A DNA stretch of 53,277 nt from Deltaproteobacteria bacterium (GCA_016875095.1 VGSG01000017.1:1-53277); one strand, 5' to 3'. Positions 42,390 to 51,613 are shown, numbered from the stretch's first letter. Numbers and translations: made by a program. Notes: generated from the sequence alone by a model not told the origin.

Positions 42390-44249
42390 CTAGAAGAGCG
42401 CGAAAGACTCTTCCGGGAGATCGATAGCGGACCGCTCCCCGCTCATGATGGCGCGAGCTTTGCCTTTTGCAAGCGAGAGAAAGGTGTTGGCAAAAAACTC
42501 GGCCGATGCGACCTTCCCTCGATAGAAAGCCGCGCTGCGGTTGGTCATGAGCACTTCGGCTTTCTTTTCCGGGGTGTCCGCCTTGGAGTCGCCATAGATC
42601 TCTTCCAGTCTTCGATCGGCTATTACGGCCTGCCACAGGAGCATGAAGCCAACCGCAACATCACCGAAAAGATCGAGATAGGGGCTGGCGTAAAGTATCG
42701 GTATCATGAAGTCTTCAGTGATACTCTTCAGGCCGAAATAGCGGGTGACCTCAATGAGCTGAGATCGGGCCGCGTCAAAAGGTTCAACGATGTCTTTGAG
42801 TCGATAATTCTTCTTGGCGTTCCGCAGCAGATTGCCGGTCTCTTCGACGATCGCCTTGAAGAGAGCCCCTTGTTTGACCGCGAGCTTACGGCCGACCAGA
42901 TCGAGAGCCTGAACGCCGTTAGTGCCTTCGTATATGGAGGTAATCTTGCTGTCACGCAGGAATTGTTCCACCGGGTATTCACGGCAATAGCCGTAGCCAC
43001 CATGAATCTGAATCGCGTACTCCGTGACACGAAAGCCCAAATCGGAAGTCCACGCCTTGCATATGGGGATTAAAATATCCAGAAAACCGTGATACTTGGC
43101 AACCTCCGCCTCGTCTTTGGCTGAACGCACCCGATCTTCGCAGTACGCCGCGTAGTAAATGAGCGCTCGAACCCCTTCCGTAACGCTCTTCATCCACATG
43201 AGCATTCGGCGCACGTCGGGGTGCTGGATAATGGGGACTTTCGGCGCGGTGGGGTCTCTCATGGCGATGATCTCGGGGCCTTGCACTCGTTCTTTTGCGT
43301 ACCTGAGGGCGTGCATATACGCGGCGCTGGCCTGGCTGAGGGCCTGGATACCTACGGCGAGCCGAGCCTCGTTCATCATGTCGAACATGATCCTCATGCC
43401 CTCATTCTCGCCCCCGAGCAGATATCCGACGCAATTCTCCTTCTCGCCGAAGTTGAGCGCGCAAGTGGCTGATCCGTGAATTCCCAGCTTCTTCTCGATG
43501 GCCGCGGTAATCACGTCGTTGTCAACCAGCGCTCCGTTCTCGATCCTCTTCTTCGGAACGATGAATATGCTGATCCCTTTGGTCCCGGCAGGTCCACCCT
43601 CAATCCGCGCGAGCACCATGTGGATGATGTTCTCGGTCAGATCGTGGTCTCCCGACGAAATAAATATCTTGTTCCCCACAATGGAAAAGGCGCCGTCAGG
43701 TCTGCGAACGGCCTTGGTGCGCAGCGCGCCCACATCGGTGCCGGCTTGGGGCTCCGTGAGGCACATGGTGCCTCCCCATTCGCCCGTCAACATTTTGTCC
43801 ATGTACGAGCGCCGCTGTTCTTCAGTGCCGTACTTCTCGACGAGACGCGCGGCGCCCACGGTGAGACCGGGGTACATGAGCAGGGCCTGATTCGCGGCGA
43901 TAAACATCTCACTCGACGCTACCGAGAGCACCGTCGGGAATCCCTGACCGCCGGATTCAGGATCAACCGCGAGCGCAGGCCAACCGCCTTCCACAAAGAG
44001 CCGGTACGCGTTGTGGAAGGACTCGGGAACTTTCACCTGCCCGCTTTCCAGCTTGACGCCGATTTGATCTCCATCCGCGTTGGTGGGCCAAATTTCGTTC
44101 TCCGCAAGCTTCTGGGCCGCGTCCAAGACCATGTCAAACATCTCGCGAGAATACTCGGCATATTTGGGAGTTTCGCACAACTCTTCGAGTCGTAACTGCT
44201 CGTAGAGCACGAATTTTACGTCGCGCTCGTCAACCAGAAGATTGGCCAT
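42390..44249 (-). CDS. Acyl-CoA dehydrogenase, long form (DmdC-like)
   Basis: This is a 619-residue flavoprotein dehydrogenase. It has the N-terminal helical domain, the FAD-contacting beta part with CLTEPQAGTDVGALRTKAV and FISSGDHDL, and the C-terminal four-helix domain with MDGT-like SIYEGTNGVQALDLVGRKL (about 468-486). A further ~130-residue C-terminal domain gives a length near 600, typical of the group that includes 3-methylmercaptopropionyl-CoA dehydrogenase and many anaerobe fatty-acyl enzymes. The substrate is not readable. First gene of the beta-oxidation operon, 29 bases before thiolase. Electrons would go to ETF, which is not in this window. TTG/ATG choice: ATG at 44249 after GGAGGGAAA. 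Confidence 0.93.
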   Translation of the reverse strand: MANLLVDERDVKFVLYEQLRLEELCETPKYAEYSREMFDMVLDAAQKLAENEIWPTNADGDQIGVKLESGQVKVPESFHNAYRLFVEGGWPALAVDPESGGQGFPTVLSVASSEMFIAANQALLMYPGLTVGAARLVEKYGTEEQRRSYMDKMLTGEWGGTMCLTEPQAGTDVGALRTKAVRRPDGAFSIVGNKIFISSGDHDLTENIIHMVLARIEGGPAGTKGISIFIVPKKRIENGALVDNDVITAAIEKKLGIHGSATCALNFGEKENCVGYLLGGENEGMRIMFDMMNEARLAVGIQALSQASAAYMHALRYAKERVQGPEIIAMRDPTAPKVPIIQHPDVRRMLMWMKSVTEGVRALIYYAAYCEDRVRSAKDEAEVAKYHGFLDILIPICKAWTSDLGFRVTEYAIQIHGGYGYCREYPVEQFLRDSKITSIYEGTNGVQALDLVGRKLAVKQGALFKAIVEETGNLLRNAKKNYRLKDIVEPFDAARSQLIEVTRYFGLKSITEDFMIPILYASPYLDLFGDVAVGFMLLWQAVIADRRLEEIYGDSKADTPEKKAEVLMTNRSAAFYRGKVASAEFFANTFLSLAKGKARAIMSGERSAIDLPEESFALF

Positions 44250-44284
44250 TCCTTGTTTCCCTCCTTATGCGTATGAACACTGAT

Positions 44285-44308
44285 GCTGAATGTTTGCTGG
44301 AATTCAGC
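44285..44308. promoter_or_regulatory. Operator-like inverted repeat upstream of acyl-CoA dehydrogenase
   Basis: GCTGAAT at 44285-44291 and ATTCAGC at 44302-44308 are separated by 10 bases, giving a 24-base dyad in the leader, 36 bases before the start. Size and place suit a TetR-type fatty-acid regulator, but none is encoded nearby. Confidence 0.35.
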
Positions 44309-44352
44309 GCCGCGCCACAGACAGAGGGCCGCAGCTCATGCCGCCTCTCTCC

Positions 44353-44381
44353 GTGATATGCCCTCAGTCGTGCACAGGCAA
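44353..44381 (-). promoter_or_regulatory. Promoter candidate for the beta-oxidation operon
   Basis: On the minus strand TTGCCT (44376-44381), 17 bases and TATCAC (44353-44358) each match 4 of 6 consensus positions. Transcription would begin near 44346, upstream of the inverted repeat. Confidence 0.33.
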
Positions 44382-44467
44382 TCCGCGCATGCGTCGGTCA
44401 CCCGGACGCAAGGCTGAGACCGTGAGCGCGAGACGGCGAATGATATTTCTGCCTTGTTCCATAGGAA

Positions 44468-44482
44468 GCCGGATCATCCGGC
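44468..44482. repeat. Perfect 15-base palindrome
   Basis: GCCGGAT and ATCCGGC flank a single C. Neither side has a T-tract. It could be a regulator site or a small transposable repeat end. Confidence 0.3.
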
Positions 44483-44666
44483 AGGGTTAGACACACGACA
44501 ATCCGGTTGCCCCAATGATCCCATGCTTCATCCGCGCCTGAATCCCCATAAGTACTAAAGATACCTCAATTGCTCTCTCCTACGCAACGGTTTTGGACTG
44601 CTTTCTCATTTCGATCAATGAAGGGTTACGATCCGCTCTGTCGCCACCACTATCGGACCGATCTCA

Positions 44667-44675
44667 TGCTATAAC
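44667..44675 (+). promoter_or_regulatory. Extended -10 promoter of the TPR gene
   Basis: TGCTATAAC contains the TGn extension and a -10 box matching 5 of 6 positions. No good -35 is present, as is usual for extended -10 promoters. The start of transcription would be near 44682, 68 bases before the ATG. Confidence 0.42.
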
Positions 44676-44749
44676 AAAGACAATGGTAAGCCCCTGGCTT
44701 TGCCGGGGTCATCCAACTCCTTCAGCCACACTTCGGGAGATTCTGTGTC

Positions 44750-45622
44750 ATGACCTGGGAAGAACTGAACAAGAAAGCCGTGGAACTCTTCCAGCAGGGT
44801 TCTTATGCGCAGGCCATGCAGGCGGGGGAAGAAGCGGTGGTCGCGGCGGAATCGGAGTTTGGAGCCGATGATCCCCGGCTGGCCCGAAGCCTGAATAACT
44901 TAGCCGAGATGTATCGAGCGCGAGCGGATTATTCGCGCGCTGAGCCTTTATGGAGGCGGGCCCTGGAAATACGGGAAGCGGCCCTGGGAAAGTATCACCC
45001 CGACGTCGCGGTGTCGCTCAATAACCTTGCGGGCGCGGCGTTCGAACAGGGCCGGTGCGACGTGGCGGAAAGGCTGCTCGACCGGGCCTTGAGGATCCTT
45101 GAAAAAACCTTAGGCCGCGATCACCCCGACGTGGCGACAACACTCGACAACATAGCGGCCCTTTATCGCGCCCAGGGCAAGATACCGGGGACGGTTCCCT
45201 TATATAGGAGGGCGCTGACCATCCGGGAGAATGCCTTGGGGCCCGACCACCCGGAGGTGGGCCTCACCCTTAATGCGCTCGCGGGGCTGTATTACTCCGA
45301 GAGCCGGTACGCTGACGCAGAACCCCTTTATCGGCGAGCCCTACAGGTCGCGGAGAAGAACTTCGGCCCTCATCATCTTCATGTGGCAAGTTCTCTCAAT
45401 AGCCTTGCCGCGACTCTGACCGGGCTGGGAAGATTTCAAGAGGCCGAACCTCTCCTCTTGAGAGCCCAGCAAATCATTGAGACCAATTTGGGCGAAAAGC
45501 ATCCCGAGGCCGCAGCAGGTCTGGAAAATGTGGCTGAATTCTACGACGGGATCGACAAACCCGAGGAAGCTGCAAAGTTTAGGAAAAAAGCTGCTGAGAT
45601 CTTGGCCGGCCGTGGCCCATGA
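44750..45622 (+). CDS. Kinesin-light-chain-type TPR protein
   Basis: This 290-residue soluble protein is made of 42-residue TPR units of the kinesin-light-chain type. They follow ...AExLxRRALxIxExxLGxxHPDVAxSLNNLAxLYxxQGxY, with six well-formed units from about residue 10 to 262 and a partial last one. Examples are LGKYHPDVAVSLNNLAGAAF and LGPDHPEVGLTLNALAGLYY. No signal peptide, catalytic domain or NB-ARC domain is attached, so it is a stand-alone scaffold for protein contacts. The partner is unknown. It has its own promoter and is convergent with moaC, with only four bases between stops. Confidence 0.9.
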   Translation: MTWEELNKKAVELFQQGSYAQAMQAGEEAVVAAESEFGADDPRLARSLNNLAEMYRARADYSRAEPLWRRALEIREAALGKYHPDVAVSLNNLAGAAFEQGRCDVAERLLDRALRILEKTLGRDHPDVATTLDNIAALYRAQGKIPGTVPLYRRALTIRENALGPDHPEVGLTLNALAGLYYSESRYADAEPLYRRALQVAEKNFGPHHLHVASSLNSLAATLTGLGRFQEAEPLLLRAQQIIETNLGEKHPEAAAGLENVAEFYDGIDKPEEAAKFRKKAAEILAGRGP

Positions 45623-45626
45623 CCCC

Positions 45627-46109
45627 TTATTCAGTGGTCCTCACAAAGTGACCGGAACGGCCTCCTGATTTTTCCATAAGCCGAATGTCCGATATGACCA
45701 TTTCTCGATCGACGGCTTTGCACATGTCGTAAATGGTTAGGCCCGCGACCGCGACAGCGGTCAGCGCTTCCATTTCGACGCCTGTGCGAGCGTCCACCTT
45801 CACCTTGGCTTCGATTTCGACAACAGAACGACCGCGATCAGGGACAAAGTCCACATTGACGGATACGAGCGGCAACGGATGAGCGAGAGGGATGAGGTTC
45901 GAGGTCTTCTTGGCCGCCATGATGGCCGCGATCCGGGCGACACCCAGAACGTCTCCCTTAGTCGCTTTACCCGTAATGATGAGGTCCAGCGTTTCGGGCT
46001 TCATGCGGACTTCGCCCCGCGCGGACGCTTCCCTGTGGGTGACCTCTTTCTCGCCCACATCAACCATGCGGGCTTGTCCACGTTCGTCAAAGTGGGTGAA
46101 TTCAGCCAT
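45627..46109 (-). CDS. moaC: Cyclic pyranopterin monophosphate synthase MoaC
   Basis: This 160-residue enzyme makes cyclic pyranopterin monophosphate in molybdenum/tungsten cofactor synthesis, acting after MoaA. The family motifs are complete: [18 protein letters not shown] near the start, [31 protein letters not shown] and [25 protein letters not shown]. Lys and His active-site residues sit in [11 protein letters not shown] and DMCKAVD. Length fits. It lies 45 bases after hisD in the same direction, though the two pathways are unrelated. Other moa genes are not in the window. The presence of molybdo- or tungsto-enzymes such as formate dehydrogenases is implied. Confidence 0.96.
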   Translation of the reverse strand: MAEFTHFDERGQARMVDVGEKEVTHREASARGEVRMKPETLDLIITGKATKGDVLGVARIAAIMAAKKTSNLIPLAHPLPLVSVNVDFVPDRGRSVVEIEAKVKVDARTGVEMEALTAVAVAGLTIYDMCKAVDREMVISDIRLMEKSGGRSGHFVRTTE

Positions 46110-46154
46110 GAAGTCTTCTCCCGGTCAAGCCGAAATCTGCTATGCGCCGCGTGC

Positions 46155-47480
46155 TCAGGTTTTCGGCGGGGGCCAATCCTTCTCCAGCCTATGCTCCAAC
46201 GCTGCCGCGTGCGCTGCGAAGCCTTCGTAACGGGCGAGCATAAGGGTCTTCGGAGCAAGTTTTTGGAAGCCCTCTGCCGAAACCCTTGAAAACGACATCC
46301 GCCTGGTGAAATCTCTCACAGACAAAGCCGAAGCGGTCCTCGCAAACCCCGATGTGGGAAGAATCGCGTTGGGACCTATCGAGTAATTGGCCAATGTGCC
46401 GGGAGTGTACGGCCCAAGGAGCGCTTCGCCCGCGTACTTGATCTGATCGAGCACCTCTTCAGGCTCGCGGGTTAGAACCTGCAGGTGCTCGGGCGCGAAC
46501 CCGTTGATGAATTCCACTGCCGCGTCTCGTGACGGAGCTAACACCACACCGCCGCTGGAGGACAAGACCGCTTCACAAAAAGACCGCCTTTCTTCAGGCA
46601 ATGATTTCAGTTGACGAGGTATTAGTTCCAGAGCCTTTCGGGCGAGATCGGGATCGGTGGTCACCAGATAAGCGGACGAATCAGGACCATGTTCCGCCTC
46701 GATGAGCAGATCCACGACGGCAGTGAGGGGATCCACCGAGTCATCCGCGAGCACAATGGCCTCACTGGGACCCGCGGGAAGGCCCGTATCCACGACTGAG
46801 GCAAGCAGTTGTTTTGCCGCCAACACGTATCCCGAACCCGGGCCCACGATCTTATCCACACGAGGTATGGTCTCGGCGCCGAACGCCAGGGCAGCGATGG
46901 CCTGGACGCCTCCGACGGCAAAGACAGTGTCGATTCCGATCATGCGGGCGGCCGCAATGGTGGCCTTGTCAGCCTTGCCCGAGCGATCGGGAGGGGTCAC
47001 CACCACAATCTTCTTCACTCCGGCTACTCGCGCGGGAACGCCGGCCATCATCATCATCGACGGGAATGACCCCTTGCCCCGCGGGATGTACAAACCGACC
47101 GCGGCAAGAGGAATCACTTTTTCACCGGCCCAAATCCCCGGCATGATTTCCATTTCCCAGGTTTCCGGTTCGGACTGGCGCTCGTGGAACTTCCTGATGT
47201 TAGCAATGGACACTTCCATAGCGTCTCTCAGATCCGGTGGAAGGTCGCGAACGGCCTGATCCATTTCGTCAAGTGGCACGCGGAAAGCCGACGGCTTCAT
47301 ATCGGCGCCGTCAAAACGTTTGGTAAGGTCGCTGACCGCAGCGTCCCCCCGGGTTCGCACATAGTCAATCAGGGGTTTCACCCGCGCCATGAGATCGCTG
47401 AAGTCCACCGCGGCGCGGCGATAGAGTTCCTCGATTTGAGATGCGGTCATGTCTTGCAGCACAAAGTAGTTGATCTTCAT
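46155..47480 (-). CDS. hisD: Histidinol dehydrogenase
   Basis: This 441-residue zinc enzyme oxidises histidinol to histidine, the last step of histidine synthesis, using two NAD+. Landmarks are GEKVIPLAAVGLYIPRGKGS, the NAD-binding VDKIVGPGSGYVLAAKQLL, the zinc/catalytic FAPEHLQVLTREPEE (Glu-His) and GPNAILPTSGFARTASALSV. Length fits the family (about 430). It starts at ATG 47480 after GAGGCAGG. No other his genes are close, so it is separated from the his operon, a frequent arrangement in this group. An extended -10 promoter is seen at 47589-47597. Confidence 0.96.
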   Translation of the reverse strand: MKINYFVLQDMTASQIEELYRRAAVDFSDLMARVKPLIDYVRTRGDAAVSDLTKRFDGADMKPSAFRVPLDEMDQAVRDLPPDLRDAMEVSIANIRKFHERQSEPETWEMEIMPGIWAGEKVIPLAAVGLYIPRGKGSFPSMMMMAGVPARVAGVKKIVVVTPPDRSGKADKATIAAARMIGIDTVFAVGGVQAIAALAFGAETIPRVDKIVGPGSGYVLAAKQLLASVVDTGLPAGPSEAIVLADDSVDPLTAVVDLLIEAEHGPDSSAYLVTTDPDLARKALELIPRQLKSLPEERRSFCEAVLSSSGGVVLAPSRDAAVEFINGFAPEHLQVLTREPEEVLDQIKYAGEALLGPYTPGTLANYSIGPNAILPTSGFARTASALSVRDFTRRMSFSRVSAEGFQKLAPKTLMLARYEGFAAHAAALEHRLEKDWPPPKT

Positions 47481-47588
47481 GCCTGCCTCGTTCAGCGCCG
47501 GTTATCGAGATGCCGCAACGGCATGTAACTTCGGAAGGGTTTCCGGGAAAGAGTGCGGCTCATGGTGGCACGGAACATGCGCTTGGTC

Positions 47589-47597
47589 AATATAGCA
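47589..47597 (-). promoter_or_regulatory. Extended -10 promoter for hisD
   Basis: On the minus strand the sequence reads TGCTATATT: a TGn extension and a -10 box with 5 of 6 matches. No -35 of note. Transcription would start near 47582, about 100 bases before hisD. Confidence 0.4.
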
Positions 47598-47636
47598 TCC
47601 GTTCGGGCCTTGTGAGTTTAATTACGCGGGGAAGGG

Positions 47637-47775
47637 TGTCATTGCGAGTCCCGCGGGACGCGGCACGAAGCAATCTCAGTGCATAAGGCCCGATATTCCA
47701 GGTAAGACGAGCATCTTGCCCGTCATTTAGTGACAGGCGGGACGCCTGTCCCACCACTCACTCCTCGCAATGACA
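47637..47775. repeat. REP-like element with TGTCATTGCGAG ends
   Basis: The 12-mer TGTCATTGCGAG (47637-47648) recurs inverted at 47764-47775, framing 139 bases. Inside is a perfect hairpin GACAGGCG-GGA-CGCCTGTC (47732-47750). Such ends and the GACAGGCGGGACGCCTGTC core are widespread intergenic repeats in Deltaproteobacteria-like genomes. No coding capacity. Confidence 0.65.
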
Positions 47776-47844
47776 GGTGGAGTGCATTGCACTCTCGCAC
47801 ACGACGGAATTCCTATTTCAGTCTCGTCTTGAGCGGACCGCGCC

Positions 47845-47873
47845 TTTTCACTCCCGGCTATTTGAGTTATTAT
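47845..47873 (+). promoter_or_regulatory. Promoter for the CxxCxxCC-domain gene
   Basis: TTTTCA (47845-47850), 17 bases and TATTAT (47868-47873, 5 of 6) form a plausible sigma-70 promoter, 36 bases before the ATG at 47910. Confidence 0.42.
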
Positions 47874-47909
47874 CACCTGCGACCCGGCTTGGATTTCCAA
47901 TTCGACACC

Positions 47910-48848
47910 ATGAGACAGTCTATGGACAAATACGAAGGCAGGACAGAGGAAGATATTTTCATTAGTGAGTTGCTCGGTGAGGCTCGCGAGATTCTCCAAA
48001 AGGTCGGTTCGCCCACTCCTCCCCGGATTTTGCTTGAAGGGATTATCAAGGAACTTCAGGCCCTTGGTCCAGAGGACGCACGGGAAGAGGATCGGTCGGA
48101 AGAAGAGATCTGGAGCCAAATACGTGGGCGGATTGTTCGGGCCGCATACGCCACGCGCCCATACTGCATTCGCTGCGGAACGTGCTGCGCTTCAGGCAGC
48201 CCCACTCTCGTAGACAAAGATATCGAGCTGTTCTTCAAAGGAGTCCTGACACCCGAGCGCGTGGAAACACTCCGAAAAGGAGATATGGCCTATTCCAACA
48301 TTACCGAAGACGCCGCTCCCCTCGAAGACGAAGCCGTCAAGATCAAGGAAAAGCCAAATACCAAGACATGCGTCTTTCTCGACGAGAAAGAACGGGCTTG
48401 CCTCATCTACGAATTCCGGCCGGTCCAGTGCCGTCGCCAGGAATGCTGGAACCCGGACAACTCACAGGGCATCGAAGATCTTCCCAAGCTGACCAGGAGG
48501 CCGCTCCTGGAACCCACAGGAGTGCTCTGGGAGATCATCCAACGGCATGAAGAGCGCTGCTCGCACGACGAGTTGCGCCGCGTGATTGCACGTCTGGCAG
48601 GCACCAAGGGTCAGACCGTGGATCAGGTCCTGGACATGTTGCGGTTCGACGAACATGTCCGAGAATTCGCAGCGGAACACTTCAAGCTGACGCCGGACAG
48701 CTTCGATTTCTTGTTCGGCAGACCTATTCGGCAAACCATTCACATTTATGGGCTTGCGGTGAAGGATCAACCGGACGGTACATTTCTCCTCACCACCACT
48801 GATGAGGAAATGCGGTCGGCAAAGACCCGTGATCACCAATCCTTGTAG
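47910..48848 (+). CDS. CxxCxxCC-domain (YkgJ family) metal-binding protein
   Basis: This 312-residue cytosolic protein has the YkgJ-type zinc/iron-chelating domain. The first cysteine group is in YCIRCGTCCASGSP (about 87-100), with the second pair in CLIYEFRPVQCRRQECW (about 166-182). YkgJ-like proteins bind Zn or a Fe-S cluster; the function is unknown. The N-terminal ~80 residues are acidic and helical, and the C-terminal ~120 have no known domain (QTIHIYGLAVKDQ near the end). The frame is open far upstream through a repeat element, so I use the first Met after the promoter (47910); another at 47922 is possible. Its end overlaps by 16 bases with the convergent glycosyltransferase gene. Confidence 0.8.
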   Translation: MRQSMDKYEGRTEEDIFISELLGEAREILQKVGSPTPPRILLEGIIKELQALGPEDAREEDRSEEEIWSQIRGRIVRAAYATRPYCIRCGTCCASGSPTLVDKDIELFFKGVLTPERVETLRKGDMAYSNITEDAAPLEDEAVKIKEKPNTKTCVFLDEKERACLIYEFRPVQCRRQECWNPDNSQGIEDLPKLTRRPLLEPTGVLWEIIQRHEERCSHDELRRVIARLAGTKGQTVDQVLDMLRFDEHVREFAAEHFKLTPDSFDFLFGRPIRQTIHIYGLAVKDQPDGTFLLTTTDEEMRSAKTRDHQSL

Positions 48849-50473
48849 AAGAGCGATCGCGGACCGAGTCGCACGGGTGAGAACGGATTGAAATCAAGTC
48901 CTCGACACACATAAACCTCTCTGATGCTCTCGCCATGGTACTGAACGTGGTAAGTCGGCAAAGCTTCCACCTGTCGGAAATTCTCGTACACCGTGACTCG
49001 CCCGGGCGCTGATGGAATGAGCGGCTTGGGCGACACGAAAACAATCGACCGACCCTTGAGGTCGTCAAAGGAAGGGGACCAAACATCAAATTGGGTCGGC
49101 CGCTTCCACGGCGCGAGGTATCGAACCTTGGGATTTCCCGGGACGTTGAATTCCAGCAGCGCGCAGAGCTGATAGCTGTCCGCGGCGATGACGCCATCCG
49201 GCTTGGCCAGCTTTCCGACGTGAGCGCCAAGCTCTTTCCAGCCTCTTGTCTCCCAGACGATGCGGTCGGTCTTGCCAAGCTTCTTCTCCAAGCCAGCCGG
49301 AAGCAGCCCTAACCACGCGTGCAGCGCCACCAGAACAGACGGCGCGACTGCCACAAGAACCGCCCACCGCAAATATGAACGATTGATCCGCGACAAAAAG
49401 CGACTTTGCCGATCGGCTTGGGCTCGGGCAATCATCTCCACGGCGAGGATCGCCGCGGGAGGGTACCCGACAAAAGCCCAGTTGGCTTCCATATGCCCGA
49501 AGAATGCAAGGATCCCGAAGAGGAAGAGGGGCAAAGAAAAAGTGAGTAAGAGCAAGATCTTGGGGTCGCGGCGCTGAACGTCGGGGACCAGACTTGAGCC
49601 CACCGCAGCAACCAGCGCTCCGTAGAAAAGGGGTGAGACCACGAGAATCTGCGCAAGATGATAGGTGATTCCGTCCGATATACGAGTCCAAGGCGACTGC
49701 GCGCCTGATCCGATAAAGAGAATGTGATGCAAGGAAGCCCAATCGTGTCGCACATTCCACCAGATGATGGGCAGCGTGAAAGCAGCCGCAATCAGCGCGG
49801 CGAGCCACGGCTCTCGCCGAAACAAGAACTTCCGATGCCGGCTGCTCAGGAGAAGGAAGAGCAGCGCCGAAAGCGCTACCAACACGCCCGTGTACTTGCT
49901 TTGTATGGCAAGTCCCGATGTGAGCCCCATCAGAAAAAACCAGCGACTATTCTCGCTGTCGATGAATCGAACCGCGGCCCAGAGGGTCGCCAGCCAAAAG
50001 AACAATAAGGCATTGTCGTGGATGGCGGCGCTTCCTCCTAGGAGAGCCACAGGAGCGAGATTCACAACAAGAGCGCACAGCAGGGCCCGCAGCCTGTCTC
50101 CAAAGAGGCCAAAACTGATCCGATAGACGAGATAGCTGCTCCACAGGGAAAGAACGAGAAACGGAAAGCGCACGGAAAACGGTGTGTATTCCCCGAACAA
50201 CCACGTTGAGAAGCGGATAAGATAAGCCACTCCGCCGGAATTGTCGAAATATGACCAATCCAAGCGTCTGGACCATGCCCAATAGCTGCACTCGTCGGGA
50301 ATCAGATTAAAGGCCCACGCGAATGTGAAACGCCATGCGATGACGGCTACGAGTCCCAACGCTATCCACGCCGCGCCACGCGCGGAGCCTCTCTGAGCCC
50401 CCTCTTGCGACGTCTCTTCGGGCTCGCGGTTCATGCCCCGCCCATCGTCGTGCGCCTCATCGATCTGCCCCAC
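48833..50473 (-). CDS. Family-39 glycosyltransferase (ArnT/PMT-like membrane protein)
   Basis: This 546-residue membrane glycosyltransferase has eleven or so helices. It begins with a short charged segment and a helix at about 34-54. The first periplasmic loop has the catalytic acidic motif IPDECSYWAWSRRLDWSYFD, matching the Asp-Glu region of ArnT/PMT proteins that use polyprenyl-phosphate sugars. The luminal domain (about 410-546) is soluble. Likely targets are lipid A, an S-layer glycoprotein or another periplasmic acceptor; the sugar is not known. The GTG at 50473 starts four bases after the CDF gene's stop; an ATG at 50434 (MNREPEETSQ) is an alternative start. It follows the CDF exporter in the same direction. 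Confidence 0.87.
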   Translation of the reverse strand: MGQIDEAHDDGRGMNREPEETSQEGAQRGSARGAAWIALGLVAVIAWRFTFAWAFNLIPDECSYWAWSRRLDWSYFDNSGGVAYLIRFSTWLFGEYTPFSVRFPFLVLSLWSSYLVYRISFGLFGDRLRALLCALVVNLAPVALLGGSAAIHDNALLFFWLATLWAAVRFIDSENSRWFFLMGLTSGLAIQSKYTGVLVALSALLFLLLSSRHRKFLFRREPWLAALIAAAFTLPIIWWNVRHDWASLHHILFIGSGAQSPWTRISDGITYHLAQILVVSPLFYGALVAAVGSSLVPDVQRRDPKILLLLTFSLPLFLFGILAFFGHMEANWAFVGYPPAAILAVEMIARAQADRQSRFLSRINRSYLRWAVLVAVAPSVLVALHAWLGLLPAGLEKKLGKTDRIVWETRGWKELGAHVGKLAKPDGVIAADSYQLCALLEFNVPGNPKVRYLAPWKRPTQFDVWSPSFDDLKGRSIVFVSPKPLIPSAPGRVTVYENFRQVEALPTYHVQYHGESIREVYVCRGLDFNPFSPVRLGPRSLFYKDW

Positions 50474-50477
50474 GGAC

Positions 50478-51416
50478 CTACTGCGCCACGCGGTCGTTCA
50501 GGGCGCATGTTGTTCCCGCCCTGCACACCGGACCTTCAGCCCCAGCCCGCATTTCATGAGTGGCTTCAAGCTGAAGAGTCGTGTGATCGATCCGGAACCG
50601 CTCCCACAGCAATCCGTTCAGTCGCTTAAGCACCGCGGTGTGGTCAGGTTCCGTCTCAGCGAGCACCACATGAGCTGAAAGCGCGTGACGGTCACTGGTT
50701 ATGCTCCAGACGTGCAGATCGTAGATGCAGCAGACGCCTTGCTCTTGGATCAGGGTTTGCTCGATTTCGCGAATGTTGAGACCGGCCGGCGCCCCCTCCA
50801 TAAGAATTTGAACGGAGTCCCGAACCAGTCCCCAGGACGAGGAGAGCACCAGGGCGCCGATGAGGAAGCTGGCAAACGGGTCAACCCAGTTGGCGCCTGT
50901 GATTATTATGATTGCGCCGGCCACACCGGCGCCCAACGAACCGAAAGCATCCGCAGACACGTGCAGAAACGCTCCTCGAATGTTGAGGTTGTCCTTACGG
51001 CTCTCAAAGAGGAGCGCTGCCATGGCGAGATTCACCCCAAGTCCCACCAGAGCCACCACCAGCATCCCACCGCCTTGAACCGCGGGAGGCGAAACAAGGC
51101 GGTGGACCGCCTCGTAACAGATAACCGCGACGATAGCCCACAGAATCAGACCATTGAGAAGCGCCGCCAAGATCTCGGTGCGGCGGAATCCGAACGTATG
51201 CGTGGCTGTCGGGGCTCTCTTTCCAAACTGGAACGCGAGCCAGGCAAGCGCCAGGGCCACCATGTCCGAAAACATGTGTCCTGCGTCCGCCAGCAAGGCC
51301 AGTGAATTGAAGACGAGACCGCCAACGACCTCGGCCACCATGTACAATGCGGTGATCACCAAGGCTATTGCCAGTCGGCGCTCAAATTTGAGGTGGTCGT
51401 GAGTGTGTTCATGCAT
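50478..51416 (-). CDS. CDF-family metal cation exporter (CzcD/ZitB-like)
   Basis: This 312-residue exporter pumps Zn2+ or similar divalent ions out of the cytoplasm in exchange for protons. It has a histidine-rich start (MHEHTHDH), six helices and a cytoplasmic C-terminal domain. The metal-site motifs are LADAGHMFSDMVAL in helix 2 (HxxxD) and LHVSADAFGS in helix 5 (HxxxD), the pattern of Zn/Cd exporters rather than Mn exporters (DxxxD). DLHVWSITSDRHALSAHVVL is the C-terminal domain landmark. The C-terminal tail has Cys pairs that may bind metal. The ATG at 51416 begins the His-rich tail; GGAGA lies 14 bases away, slightly far. The frame upstream is open but not needed. Confidence 0.92.
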   Translation of the reverse strand: MHEHTHDHLKFERRLAIALVITALYMVAEVVGGLVFNSLALLADAGHMFSDMVALALAWLAFQFGKRAPTATHTFGFRRTEILAALLNGLILWAIVAVICYEAVHRLVSPPAVQGGGMLVVALVGLGVNLAMAALLFESRKDNLNIRGAFLHVSADAFGSLGAGVAGAIIIITGANWVDPFASFLIGALVLSSSWGLVRDSVQILMEGAPAGLNIREIEQTLIQEQGVCCIYDLHVWSITSDRHALSAHVVLAETEPDHTAVLKRLNGLLWERFRIDHTTLQLEATHEMRAGAEGPVCRAGTTCALNDRVAQ

Positions 51417-51560
51417 CAGCGTGTTGGTATCTCCAATATGGAATTGCCATGCTGTAACGAGTCGCACGATCGCAAGCACGAAAGATATTCCTATAGTTAA
51501 CACAGAACGGCGATTTGAGAAGAGAGCATTTTCGTGTGATGAAGTCCTTTGTTCTCAGCG

Positions 51561-51588
51561 TTGACGCGTCCGGTCTGAAGTTGATACT
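51561..51588 (+). promoter_or_regulatory. Promoter candidate for mntP
   Basis: TTGACG (51561-51566), 16 bases and GATACT (51583-51588, 4 of 6) lie about 160 bases before the mntP ATG, leaving a long leader. Confidence 0.33.
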
Positions 51589-51613
51589 GTGCGGCCTATC
51601 ACTGCTCGTGAGA

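Larger units (their letters stand above)
44250..44749. other. Divergent region between the beta-oxidation operon and the TPR gene
   Basis: These 500 bases contain no supported gene. They hold, from left to right, an inverted repeat (44285-44308), a minus-strand promoter (44353-44381), a perfect palindrome GCCGGAT-C-ATCCGGC (44468-44482), and the extended -10 promoter of the TPR gene (44667-44675) followed by a GC-rich hairpin at 44694-44709. Confidence 0.5.
47481..47909. other. Divergent region with a REP-like element
   Basis: These 429 bases between hisD and the CxxCxxCC gene hold the hisD promoter (47589-47597), an inverted-repeat element (47637-47775) and a promoter for the next gene (47845-47873). 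Open reading upstream of 47910 passes through the repeat and is not credible as coding sequence. Confidence 0.6.

Noticed and set aside
47730-47909. N-terminal extension of the CxxCxxCC protein
   Set aside because: It would be encoded by a REP-like element and the likely promoter, so it is probably non-coding.
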